Assembly: GCA_003569245.1 (NCBI GenBank)
Contig: BGOM01000007.1
Coordinates: 61,971 to 125,970, forward strand
Direction of reading: 5' to 3'
Length of the DNA: 64,000 nucleotides
From: Opitutia bacterium
GTDB lineage: Bacteria > Verrucomicrobiota > Verrucomicrobiia > Opitutales > UBA953
The notes under the pieces: model-generated
Seen by the model: only the letters and a program-made list of their open reading frames with translations
Told to the model about the DNA's origin: nothing
The model's database searches: none
Translations under genes and position numbers: made by a program
Part shown: positions 1-7,591 of the stretch, one piece after another
Numbering within the stretch: position 1 is the first letter of the stretch
Layout: each line of letters opens with the position of its first letter

Positions 1-2
1 TG

Positions 3-401
3 GCGTGGTTCCTGGACGCGACCCGCGGGGGTATCATGATCGAGGGACCCGCTTGCTACGCGGAGCTTGGCAAGGCCTTGGAAGGGCGGGGCACCGTCGT
101 CGTCTCGCGCGACCCCGCGAAGACCTTCCCCGGCGCCGAGCGCGCCGCCGACCTCACCGAGGCGGTGCGCATCGCCCAGGCGATGCCCTGGTCCGGCCCC
201 GTCTGGGTCACCGGGGGCGAACGTATCTACGCCGAAGGTCTCCCGCTCTGCTCCAAGCTCCTCATCACGCGCATCCATCGCGACTACGAGGGCGACCGCC
301 GCTTCCCCGCCGACTGGCAGCGCCACTTCGCGCGCCGGACCTGGTCCAAGGACGGCGAGCATGAGGGGGTGAAGTATACGTTCGAGGTCTGGGAGAGGTA
401 G
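3..401 (+). CDS. folA: Dihydrofolate reductase, C-terminal part (cut by window edge)
   Basis: Dihydrofolate reductase makes tetrahydrofolate from dihydrofolate with NADPH in the cytoplasm. The frame is open from base 3, so the start lies outside the window; the ATG at 36 is internal. The first visible residues (AWFLDATRGG, then IMIEGPACYAEL) match the FolA stretch around the W-F and 'VIMGRKTFESLG' segment. VVVSRDP and the later VTGGERIYAEGL match the conserved NADPH-binding strand and the 'GGAxIY' motif. The ending FEVWER is typical of the last strand. The usual 'VIMGR' arginine region reads IMIEG here, so the family is clear but divergent. Confidence 0.85.
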   Translation, partial: AWFLDATRGGIMIEGPACYAELGKALEGRGTVVVSRDPAKTFPGAERAADLTEAVRIAQAMPWSGPVWVTGGERIYAEGLPLCSKLLITRIHRDYEGDRRFPADWQRHFARRTWSKDGEHEGVKYTFEVWER

Positions 402-406
402 GAGTC

Positions 407-535
407 GAGACAGGGCTGGGGCTTGGGCCAGGGGCAGGAATCAGGGGCAGGGTAAGTGTCAGGGACAGGGAAAGCCGAGTGTCCCTCCGCCTTTTTACAT
501 AATCCTTCCCCTTCCCCTGACCCTGTCCCTAAATC
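407..535. repeat. Hexamer (GGGNNN) array pair, inverted arms
   Basis: The left arm (about 410-471) is a run of G-triplets spaced by three bases, such as CAGGGGCAGGG and CAGGGACAGGG. The right arm (about 504-530) carries the complement, such as CCCTGACCCTGTCCCT. The two can pair around a loop of about 30 bases. It fills the gap between folA and the esterase gene. It belongs to a family of similar intergenic arrays seen throughout the window. Confidence 0.75.
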
Positions 536-553
536 ATAGTATCCCCACGCCCC

Positions 554-1831
554 ATGCTTCTCCCCCTGCTTTTCCTGGCCGCGACGATGCCCGCCACGAT
601 CGACGACGAGTCTAAGGTGCCGCCGTATACCTTGCCGGACCCGCTGGTCGACAACGCGGGCCACAAGGTCGTGGACGCCAAGCAGTGGCGCGAGTCGCGC
701 CGGGCGGAGGTGATGAAACTGGTCGAGGAAAATATCTACGGGCGCACGCCTGATACGCGAGCGCGGCAGCAGGCTGCGGTGTCCGAGGTGGTCGAGACTT
801 CCGCCGCGGCCTTGGGCGGCAAGGCCACCCGCACGCAGCTCAAGGTCTGGCCGATCGGCAAGTCGGGCCCGGCCTTCGATCTCCTGCTCTACGTGCCCAA
901 CGGGGCGAGCCGTCCCGTGCCGGCTTTCTTGGGTCTCAATTTCGGCGGCAACCATACCGCCGTGGAGGATAAGGCCGTGCTTCTGCCGTCCACCTGGGTC
1001 TCGAAACAGTGGGCCGCGACCGATGGTTCGAACCGCGCCACCGAGAAAGGGCGGGGCGGACAGGCCTCGCGCTGGCAGGTCGAGACTCTGATCGCCCGTG
1101 GCTACGCGCTCGCGACGGTGTATTGCGGGGATTTCGAGCCGGACTTTCCGGAGGGCTGGAAGCAGGGCTTCCGCGCGGCGCTCTCGCCCGAGGGCGCGAA
1201 CACGGCGTGGAAGGATGGCGACTGGGCTTGCATCGGCGCTTGGGCCTGGGGCCTCTCGCGTTCCCTCGATGCTCTGGCGAAGATTCCCGCGGTCGATGCC
1301 CGGCGTGTCGCGGTGATCGGCCATTCTCGCCTCGGCAAGGCCTCGCTCTGGGCGGGCGCGCAAGACGAGCGCTTCGCCCTCGTCATTTCCAACGAGTCCG
1401 GCTGCGGTGGCGCGGCGCTGGGCAAGCGGATCTTCGGCGAGACCGTCGGCATCATCGCCGGCGCCTACCCCGGGCGCGGCTTCCCGCATTGGTTCACGGG
1501 GCGCTACGCCGGCTTCGCCGAGAAGGAGCACCTCATGCCGATCGACCAGCACCACCTCCTCGCTCTCGTCGCCCCGCGGCCGCTTTATGTCGCCAGCGCC
1601 GTGGAGGATCGCTGGGCCGACCCCAAGGGTGAGTTCCTTGGGGCCCTGGCCGCGGACCCCGTCTTCAGGCTCCTCGGCCAGTCCGGACTCGGTACGGACG
1701 TCTACCCGGCGGTCGGCCAGCGGGTCGGCCAATCCATCGGCTACCATGTGCGCGCCGGCAAGCATGACGTCACCTTGGAGGATTGGCAGGCCTACCTGGA
1801 CTTCGCCGACCGGGTGATGCCCGCGAAATGA
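554..1831 (+). CDS. CE15 family glucuronoyl esterase, secreted
   Basis: Predicted 4-O-methyl-glucuronoyl methylesterase that cuts the ester between lignin and glucuronoxylan side chains. The 425-residue protein starts with a short hydrophobic leader (LLPLLFLAATM). The alpha/beta-hydrolase nucleophile motif GHSRLGK places Ser258. The acid is likely Glu281 in SNESGCGG, a CE15 feature. The catalytic His is probably His404 in AGKHDVTLEDW. This order and spacing agree well with characterised CE15 enzymes such as that of Opitutus terrae. Start chosen at the ATG that opens the hydrophobic leader; no Shine-Dalgarno is visible. It stands alone between folA and a secreted protein of unknown role. Substrate is inferred from the family. 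Confidence 0.88.
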   Translation: MLLPLLFLAATMPATIDDESKVPPYTLPDPLVDNAGHKVVDAKQWRESRRAEVMKLVEENIYGRTPDTRARQQAAVSEVVETSAAALGGKATRTQLKVWPIGKSGPAFDLLLYVPNGASRPVPAFLGLNFGGNHTAVEDKAVLLPSTWVSKQWAATDGSNRATEKGRGGQASRWQVETLIARGYALATVYCGDFEPDFPEGWKQGFRAALSPEGANTAWKDGDWACIGAWAWGLSRSLDALAKIPAVDARRVAVIGHSRLGKASLWAGAQDERFALVISNESGCGGAALGKRIFGETVGIIAGAYPGRGFPHWFTGRYAGFAEKEHLMPIDQHHLLALVAPRPLYVASAVEDRWADPKGEFLGALAADPVFRLLGQSGLGTDVYPAVGQRVGQSIGYHVRAGKHDVTLEDWQAYLDFADRVMPAK

Positions 1832-1899
1832 GGGCCGACCCTCAATTGTAGTATCGTCAAGCGACCTCGTCCCCCTCATTTTGAATCATCTACCCCGGC

Positions 1900-2694
1900 A
1901 TGAAAAAGTTCCTCGTCCTACTTGTCTCTGGTCTGGCCGCCCTGGCCGGCGCGGCCGACACCCCGGGAAGTTCCTCCCGCAGTTGCCGTCTTCTTTACAT
2001 CCAGGCCCCGTTGGACGCCCCCGAAAAGGTGGTGTTGGTCGTCGGCAAGGATACCACCGACGTGGACCTGCCTCGTCTCACCATCTCGAGCACCCGGGCC
2101 AAGTTGCCCGCCGGTCCGGTCCGGGTCTACGCGGCGACCAAGGCTCCCACCAAGACGGAACCTCTGCCCCCCGACGCTCCCTTTGTCGATATCCCCGAGG
2201 CCATGAGCGATTCGCTCATCGTGCTGCTGCCGACCGGCCGACCCGGCCCGCTGGCCTTCATCATGCTTCCGGTGGAGTTTCACAAGACCCGCGCGCCTGA
2301 GGGCGCGGTGATCTGGTTCAACCTTTCCGACCGGATCATCTACGCGAAGCTCGGCAACGCCGGCGTCACGGTGAATCCCAAGGGATCCGCGCTCAGCATG
2401 CCCACGGTTGGCGTCGATGAGCCTTACGACGTCTATGTCGACGCCTCCCCGGTTCCTCCGGAGACCGAGACCGTCCCCGTGGTGCGCGGCAGCTGGGTGA
2501 AGGAATCCCGCATGCGCAATCTGCTTTTCGTCGTGCCCGACCCCTCCCGCACCGTGCCGCGGATTCTCTCGATCCCCGACCGACTCGATCCCGAGCCCGT
2601 CCTGACTCCCACGGGTGGTAATGGCAAGGCCGCGCCCAAGCCCGCCACGAAGCCCAAGGAAGAGAAGAAGGAAGCGACGCCGCCCGCCAAATAG
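1900..2694 (+). CDS. Secreted protein of unknown function
   Basis: I do not recognise the family. The 264-residue protein has a clear signal peptide (MKKFLVLLVSGLAALAGAADT, cleavage probably after AGA). The mature part is rich in beta-strand-like segments (VVLVVGKDT, DSLIVLLPTG, AVIWFNLSDR). It ends in a Lys/Pro/Glu-rich tail from about residue 235. It reads in the same direction as the esterase gene but 68 bases separate them. It is followed by tRNA-Arg. Function cannot be assigned from sequence. Confidence 0.75.
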   Translation: MKKFLVLLVSGLAALAGAADTPGSSSRSCRLLYIQAPLDAPEKVVLVVGKDTTDVDLPRLTISSTRAKLPAGPVRVYAATKAPTKTEPLPPDAPFVDIPEAMSDSLIVLLPTGRPGPLAFIMLPVEFHKTRAPEGAVIWFNLSDRIIYAKLGNAGVTVNPKGSALSMPTVGVDEPYDVYVDASPVPPETETVPVVRGSWVKESRMRNLLFVVPDPSRTVPRILSIPDRLDPEPVLTPTGGNGKAAPKPATKPKEEKKEATPPAK

Positions 2695-2754
2695 GTCGGG
2701 TCGGAGAGGGGAAGGGTTGACTACCGGACCGCCCCTCGGCTTGTATCGGATCAG

Positions 2755-2829
2755 GTACCCGTATTTCAATGGATAGAATTCTGGCCTCCGAAGCCGGCGA
2801 TTTGGGTTCGAATCCCAACGGGTGCACCA
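2755..2829 (+). tRNA. tRNA-Arg (anticodon CCG)
   Basis: Cloverleaf with a 7-bp acceptor stem (GTACCCG with CGGGTGC, one G-U), discriminator A and an encoded CCA end. The anticodon stem is CTGGC/GCCGG and the loop CTCCGAA gives anticodon CCG, reading the arginine codon CGG. The T arm is TTGGG-TTCGAAT-CCCAA. The D stem has only three good pairs. Confidence 0.93.
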
Positions 2830-2848
2830 CTTTGGGGCGAGCAAAGCT

Positions 2849-3075
2849 CGCTAGGGTTAGGGATAGGGCCAGGGCCAGTTATTAGGTAGGGCTGACCGTC
2901 CCGGTCGGCCGTGACATTTGGGAAAACGCGGCCGAGTAAGGATTACGGAGTACGGAACAGTACATCAGCCCCCCAGCACCCGCCCCATTCCCCTGACCTC
3001 ATCTGTACTCAGTACTCCGTACTCCGTACTCGATTCTGCCCCCTGTACTCTATCTAGCCCTCGATTCTGCCCTCC
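2849..3075. repeat. Hexamer array plus inverted copy of the 207-bp element
   Basis: Bases about 2849-2884 hold GGGNNN units (TAGGGTTAGGGATAGGG). From about 2883 to 3075 the sequence is the reverse complement of the element that is tandemly repeated at 4497-5035. It shows the hairpin core GACCGTCCCGGTCGG, then heptamer arms such as GATTACGGAGTACGG, and the opposite arm ACTCCGTACTCCGTACTC. The copy is diverged by small changes. The rest of the gap up to 3158 is C-rich, with partial matches to the same element. Confidence 0.8.
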
Positions 3076-3158
3076 ACCCACTTGCCCACCGGCCAGTTTG
3101 GCAGCTCAGCGACCCATCGATTCCGCCCTCCGCCTTGCCCGCTCGCCGTTACGAAGCC

Positions 3159-4412
3159 TCAGGCCTCCCGCTCGCCCGTCACCTTGCTGCCGACGGTGAG
3201 CATGACGACGAAGCCGATGACGGCGTAGCAGATCGAGGAACCGAGCAGGACATTGCGCAATTTGAACACGTCGGTCATCCAGCCCATGATGATCGCGGCG
3301 AAGGGCAGGAAGCCGAAGAAGCTCAGGCCGGCGACGGCCGAGACGCGCCCACGCAGTTCGGCCGGCGAACGTTCCTGGACGATGGTGTTGGCGAGTCCGA
3401 CGAGCGTCGAGACGCCGACCGCGAGGGTCACGAGCGAAACACCGGCCCAGATCAGTCCGTCCGCCTGGCTGAGGCTCACGAGGGCGCCGCAGGCGAGGAT
3501 CATGCCGGTCAGGATCGCGAGGCGACGCAGGGCCGGCTTGAGCGCCATGATGAGGAGCGAACCGGAGACCGAACCGGCGCCGGAGCAGAGCATAAGCAGC
3601 CCCATCTGCTCGGGCGTGGCGTGAAGATCGTTCTTCGCGTAGAGCGGGAGCAGCACGATGATGACCGGGAAGACGAAGAGCGTGTTGGTGGCCAGGAGCG
3701 CGACCATCGCGAAGCTGGGCTTGTCCTGACGAACGTGGCGGAAGCCCTCGCCGGCGCCTCCTTGGCGCTTCTGTTCTTCTTCCGCCGTGCCCTCGGGCCG
3801 CCGCGGCAACGTGGCCAAGGCGGCCATCAGGGCCACGAAGGAGGCCGCGTTCAGGTAGAAGGCCCATTCGGCACCGAAGCGGCCGACCAGATAACCCGCG
3901 GCGGCCGGGCCGACGAGGCGAGTGGCGTGGAAGACCGCGCGGTCCACGGAGATGGCCTTGGCGACGTTTTCCTTCGCGACGAGCTCCGGCACGATCGCCG
4001 CGGCGGCGGGCATCTCGAACGAGCTGGAGACCCCGAGCAGGGCGGCGGCCACGATGAGGTGCCACGTGTGCAGGGCGTCGTGGGCGACGAGCTGGCCGAT
4101 CGCGAGCGCGAAGGCGATCTGGGCGACCTGGCAGACCTGCAGGATGAAGCGTTTGTCGTGGCGGTCGGCGTAGGCGCCGCCAAGCCGGAAGAGCAGCAGC
4201 ATCACGATGCCGCTCGCGAGATGTGGCGCCGCCTGCAGCAGGCCCTCGTAGCTTTGCAGTCCGTCGCGGACCACGACTTCCGTCATCACCCAGCCGAGCG
4301 CCATGCCCTGCATCCACGTGCCCGTCATCGAAATCCCTTCGCCGATCATGTACCGGGTGAACGGCCCGTTCGGGAAGCGCTCGGCGGCGGGCTGTTCGGC
4401 AGGGGAGGACAT
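3159..4412 (-). CDS. MFS transporter
   Basis: Major facilitator superfamily membrane transporter of 417 residues, related to the EntS-like/MFS_3 branch; the substrate is unknown. About ten to twelve hydrophobic segments are visible. The loop-2/3 signature region reads RLGGAYADRHDKR, the usual G-x-x-x-D-R-x-x-x-R pattern. A second copy of the pattern is weak (QERSPAELRGRVSA, typical of this branch). Start chosen at the ATG giving MSSPAEQ, because the upstream frame runs into repeat sequence. The gene is isolated and bracketed by inverted copies of a repetitive element on both sides. Confidence 0.85.
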   Translation of the reverse strand: MSSPAEQPAAERFPNGPFTRYMIGEGISMTGTWMQGMALGWVMTEVVVRDGLQSYEGLLQAAPHLASGIVMLLLFRLGGAYADRHDKRFILQVCQVAQIAFALAIGQLVAHDALHTWHLIVAAALLGVSSSFEMPAAAAIVPELVAKENVAKAISVDRAVFHATRLVGPAAAGYLVGRFGAEWAFYLNAASFVALMAALATLPRRPEGTAEEEQKRQGGAGEGFRHVRQDKPSFAMVALLATNTLFVFPVIIVLLPLYAKNDLHATPEQMGLLMLCSGAGSVSGSLLIMALKPALRRLAILTGMILACGALVSLSQADGLIWAGVSLVTLAVGVSTLVGLANTIVQERSPAELRGRVSAVAGLSFFGFLPFAAIIMGWMTDVFKLRNVLLGSSICYAVIGFVVMLTVGSKVTGEREA

Positions 4413-4496
4413 CGGTGGGCAGAGGGTGGGGGCAGGGTAGGGAGGAGTAAAATAGATAAGGGTCAGGGGTGGGGATTGGCACCGTAGAGTGCTGGA

Positions 4497-5035
4497 TGGA
4501 GTGCTGGATTGAGTACAGAGTACGGAGTGCTGAGTACAGATGGGGTCGGGGAAATGGGTGCGGCCTGCTTTTGGCTGATGTACCGTTCCGTACTCCATAC
4601 TCCGTAATCCGTACTCCGTACTCGGCTCCGTTTTCCCAAAAGTCACGGCCGACCGGGACGGTCAGCCCTGCCTAAGGGCAAATGGGCAAGGTGGAGGGCA
4701 GAATCGAGGGCAGGATTGAGTACAGAGTACGGAGTACTGAGTACAGATGGGGTCGGGGAAATGGGTGCGGCCTGCTTTTGGCTGATGTACCGTTCCGTAC
4801 TCCATACTCCGTAATCCGTACTCCGTACTCGGCTCCGTTTTCCCAAAAGTCACGGCCGACCGGGACGGTCAGCCCTGCCTAAGGGCAAATGGGCAAGGTG
4901 GAGGGCAGAATCGAGGGCAGGATTGAGTACAGAGTACGGAGTACTGAGTACAGATGGGGTCGGGGAAATGGGTGCGGCCTGCTTTTGGGCTGATGCGTCG
5001 TTCGGTAATCCGTAATCCGTACTCCGTACTCGACT
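4497..5035. repeat. Tandem 207-bp repeat, about 2.5 copies
   Basis: Identical landmarks (the start of GAGTACAGAGTACGGAG) recur at 4511, 4718 and 4925, a period of exactly 207 bases. Each unit holds a left arm of heptamers (GAGTACA, GAGTACG, GAGTACT), a spacer with GGGTGCGGCCTGCTTTTGG, a right arm of the complementary heptamers (CCGTACTCCATACTCCG) and the hairpin core CCGACCGGGACGGTC. The copies are almost identical; the third is truncated. Together with bases 4413-4496 this fills the gap between the MFS and SGNH genes; I see no gene in it. Confidence 0.92.
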
Positions 5036-5056
5036 GTGGCCAACCGCCAACCGCTA

Positions 5057-5806
5057 TTACTTCTTAAATGCCTTCTCCGTCGCCTTCCAGGCGGCGTCGA
5101 CGGCGGGCTTGAGGACCTTGGCGATCTCCTGGTAGCCGAGCTCGCTGGGGTGGAGGTTGTCCTTGAGGTAGTGGCCTTCCTTGCCTTCCCCGCTGGGTTG
5201 ATTGAGCGCCGGGTTGATGTCCACGAACCAGACATTGCTCTCCTCCTTGCAGTAGGCGGCGAGGCCGGCGTTGAACTTATCCAGTTCGGGCCACTTGGCC
5301 TTCCGGGACGGGGCGCGCGTGGTGGCCATGAAGACGACCGCGGTGTCGGGGTTGTCCTTGCGCAGCCGCTTCACGTAGTCGCGGATGCGGCCGAGCGGGG
5401 CCTCGGCCGGGTCGCCCGCGTTGACGTCGTTGCCCCCGCAATGGAAGACCACGACGCGCGGGTGGTAGGGCAGGGTGATGCGGTCCATGTAGCCGAGCAC
5501 TTCGGTCGTGTAAGAGCCGCCGAAGCCGCGGTTGATCACGGGGTAGGGCTTCATGGCCTCGTCCACGTTCTTCCACATCCGCAAGGAGCTGGCGCCACTG
5601 AGGAGCAGGGCGTGCCGGGGCGGCGGGTTGGCCTTGTCCTGGGCCTCGAAGGCCGCGATGTCCTTGGCCATGCGCAGGGGCTGTTCGGCCAGCGGCTTGC
5701 GGACCGTCGGCTTGGCGTCGGCCTTCGGGTCGGTCTTCGGGGCGTCGGCGGCGAAGGCGGGCAGGGCCAGCAGGCAGGCGAGGAGCAGGGCGGAGGGGGT
5801 GCGCAT
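5057..5806 (-). CDS. Secreted SGNH/GDSL hydrolase
   Basis: Predicted secreted esterase or deacetylase of the SGNH fold, 249 residues. The N-terminus is a signal peptide (LLLACLLALPAFAA). Block I is GASSLRMW near residue 71, with the nucleophile Ser. The block II glycine lies in NRGFGGSYTTE, block III is GGNDVNAG with the oxyanion Asn, and block V is DNLHPSELGY with the catalytic Asp and His. This arrangement resembles acetylhydrolases of the PAF-AH beta type. It is divergent from the DUF5069 gene. The substrate is unknown; secreted carbohydrate esterase activity would fit the other hydrolases in the window. Confidence 0.87.
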   Translation of the reverse strand: MRTPSALLLACLLALPAFAADAPKTDPKADAKPTVRKPLAEQPLRMAKDIAAFEAQDKANPPPRHALLLSGASSLRMWKNVDEAMKPYPVINRGFGGSYTTEVLGYMDRITLPYHPRVVVFHCGGNDVNAGDPAEAPLGRIRDYVKRLRKDNPDTAVVFMATTRAPSRKAKWPELDKFNAGLAAYCKEESNVWFVDINPALNQPSGEGKEGHYLKDNLHPSELGYQEIAKVLKPAVDAAWKATEKAFKK

Positions 5807-5916
5807 GGGGGAGTCGTAGGTGCAAAGTGGCCGCAGGGCAAAAAGGAAAATAAGCGAAGGTTCGGGCCGGGCACCTTTGCGCTTTTATCCCCGGCCTGAT
5901 TAGGCACATTGGCCCC

Positions 5917-6363
5917 ATGCCCATCGTTCCTGGCCTGCTCAGCCCCTATGAAGCCGTCCGCGGTTTCGTCTACCTGCCGCGCCTGATTTCCAAGATCCGC
6001 CTCCACGCCGCCGGCCGGCTTCATCCCGACTTCGTCAACAATCTCGGGAAGGCCTTCGACGACCGTTGCTGCCAGTACCTCGGGGTCGCCTACGATGACC
6101 TCCGCGTCTGGGTGCTGCAGCACCCTGCGGCCACCGCCGACGAGGCCCTTGCCTGGGCCGAAGCCCGCGGCCGTAAACTGACGACGAACGACATCGAGAT
6201 CTGGAACGGCTTCATGACCAAGCGCGGCTGGCGCGACGAGGCCAACGAAGTGCTTCTCCGCCGCCTGAAGGAGAATCAGCTCGGGCCCGAGGCCGGCGTG
6301 GAGACCATGTTCGACTACATCGAGGTCGACGAGGGGCGTCCGGCCCGCCGCCAGGCCCTTTGA
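5917..6363 (+). CDS. DUF5069 domain protein
   Basis: A 148-residue cytoplasmic protein matching the DUF5069 family throughout its length. Hallmarks are the opening SPYEAVRGFVYLPRLISKIR, the Cys pair DDRCCQYLGV and the motif IEIWNGFMTKRGWRDEA. The function of the family is not established. The start is the ATG 110 bases from the divergent SGNH gene; no Shine-Dalgarno is visible. The gene stands alone. Confidence 0.88.
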   Translation: MPIVPGLLSPYEAVRGFVYLPRLISKIRLHAAGRLHPDFVNNLGKAFDDRCCQYLGVAYDDLRVWVLQHPAATADEALAWAEARGRKLTTNDIEIWNGFMTKRGWRDEANEVLLRRLKENQLGPEAGVETMFDYIEVDEGRPARRQAL

Positions 6364-6502
6364 GCCGGGGTTGGGGATTGAGTCGGCCCTCGCGGGGGCT
6401 TGAATGGGCCTACCCCTCGTGGGGTATCCGTTTGGCCTCCGCCCTTCCATCCACCTCTAGCGCCCGGTTGGCCGTCGCCCGGGCGGAGACCTTGGCCGTC
6501 GC

Positions 6503-7000
6503 ATGCTGATCCTGCCCGCGACGCTGTCGTTCCTCGCCGCCAAAGGCGGGGCCGACGACTCGGTGCGCAATTTCGCCCTCGCGCTCAAGGCGTTCGGGGC
6601 GGGGGGCTGGATCGTCTCCTTCATCGGCGCCGCCGCGATGGTGGGTCGCCTGCTCATCGACGAGGCCTCCGAGGCGAACTGGCGTCGCTCGCTCAAGCAC
6701 ATCATCGCCGCGGCGATCTTCGCCATCATCGCCTTCTTCGTCACCTACGCCTGGAAGCTTTCCGCCCTCAACAAGGCCATCATCCAAGGACTCACCGGCG
6801 CCCTCGCCCCCGAGCTCGTCGAATGGATCACGCATACCGTCCGCGAGAAGCTCGGCCTGCTGAAAGGCGAGCACCTCGCGAGCCGCAAGAAGCGCCGTAA
6901 ACGTTCGTCCGGCCGCAAGCGTTCCAAGCCCAAGACCCGGACCAAGGCCAAACCCAAGAAGTCGCCGACCCGTAAATCCGGGGCTTCCCGCCGTCCCTGA
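6503..7000 (+). CDS. Small membrane protein with Lys/Arg-rich tail
   Basis: Not recognised. A 165-residue protein with a hydrophobic N-terminal segment (about 32-50, WIVSFIGAAAMVG) and a second one (about 67-86, IIAAAIFAIIAFFVTYAW). A third moderately hydrophobic stretch follows. The last 40 residues are almost pure Lys, Arg, Ser and Pro (SRKKRRKR, KPKTRTKAKPKK), suggesting nucleic-acid or acidic-polymer contact on the cytoplasmic side. The two closely spaced membrane segments recall VirB2-like pilins, but no secretion genes are nearby. It is followed after 24 bases by another small membrane protein, so the two are probably co-transcribed. Confidence 0.65.
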   Translation: MLILPATLSFLAAKGGADDSVRNFALALKAFGAGGWIVSFIGAAAMVGRLLIDEASEANWRRSLKHIIAAAIFAIIAFFVTYAWKLSALNKAIIQGLTGALAPELVEWITHTVREKLGLLKGEHLASRKKRRKRSSGRKRSKPKTRTKAKPKKSPTRKSGASRRP

Positions 7001-7024
7001 ACCCTTTCATAACAACCTAAGAAC

Positions 7025-7477
7025 ATGACCAAGACCCGCACCTCCCGCCGAACCGCCAGCGGCGGACTCGTCCAAGCCGAAGTCGGCATCGTCGGCATGG
7101 CCGTCGTTACCCTGCTCGTCTCCCTAGCCGGCCTCTGGTTCAGCCACGAGCTCAAGGACACGACCGACAGCGTGCTGACCGCCACCAAGGAGATCCAGAA
7201 ATCCGTCGAAGGCTACAAGGTCGCGATGAAGTCGACCGAGACGGCCGTCGTCCTCCTGACCGAGGAGGGCATCAAGTCCGACAACAAGAAACTCGAGGCG
7301 GCCGCGCGCTACGCTGAGACCGCCTTGGGCAAGGCGGAGGTGCAGACGACCAAGTGCATCGGCCTTCTCGAGACCGTCGTGCGCCTGCTCTCCACCTACG
7401 AGACCACCACGGTCACCTTCGCCGGTTGCGCCCTGATCTTCGCGCTTTTCGTGATCATTAGGCAGTTCAAGTTGTAG
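7025..7477 (+). CDS. Two-helix membrane protein with coiled-coil middle
   Basis: Not recognised. The 150-residue protein has a membrane segment near residues 21-40 (VGIVGMAVVTLLVSLAGLWF) and a second at the C-terminus (FAGCALIFALFVII). Between them lie about 85 polar residues with heptad-like spacing (TATKEIQKSVEGYKVAMKSTE), predicted to form a coiled coil, probably outside the cytoplasm. It starts 24 bases after the preceding gene and probably acts with it. The layout resembles methyl-accepting or sensor-type helical hairpins but lacks any signalling domain. Confidence 0.65.
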   Translation: MTKTRTSRRTASGGLVQAEVGIVGMAVVTLLVSLAGLWFSHELKDTTDSVLTATKEIQKSVEGYKVAMKSTETAVVLLTEEGIKSDNKKLEAAARYAETALGKAEVQTTKCIGLLETVVRLLSTYETTTVTFAGCALIFALFVIIRQFKL

Positions 7478-7499
7478 TGGCCTTGATTGGCTGGCAGGC

Positions 7500-7577
7500 G
7501 TGAGCCAGGGTCAGGGCTAGGGGCAGGGGAAGGAAGGCCAGAGACACGGCCGACCGGGACGGTCAGCCCTGCCTGCG
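7500..7577. repeat. Hexamer array and edge of the 207-bp element
   Basis: Bases 7502-7535 are GGGNNN units (CCAGGGTCAGGGCTAGGGG). They are followed at about 7547-7577 by the hairpin core CGGCCGACCGGGACGGTC and AGCCCTGCCT, identical to the edge of the tandem element at 4645-4673. This is a fragment of the same mosaic family, at the convergent junction before thiL. Confidence 0.75.
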
Positions 7578-7591
7578 CCCGGGAAGGCGTT

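Noticed and set aside
4497..5035. Possible CRISPR array
   Set aside because: The 207-bp units are contiguous near-identical copies with no unique spacers, and no cas genes are present.
6503..7000. VirB2-like conjugative pilin
   Set aside because: Two membrane helices alone are not enough; no other conjugation or type IV secretion genes, and no matching signal peptide.
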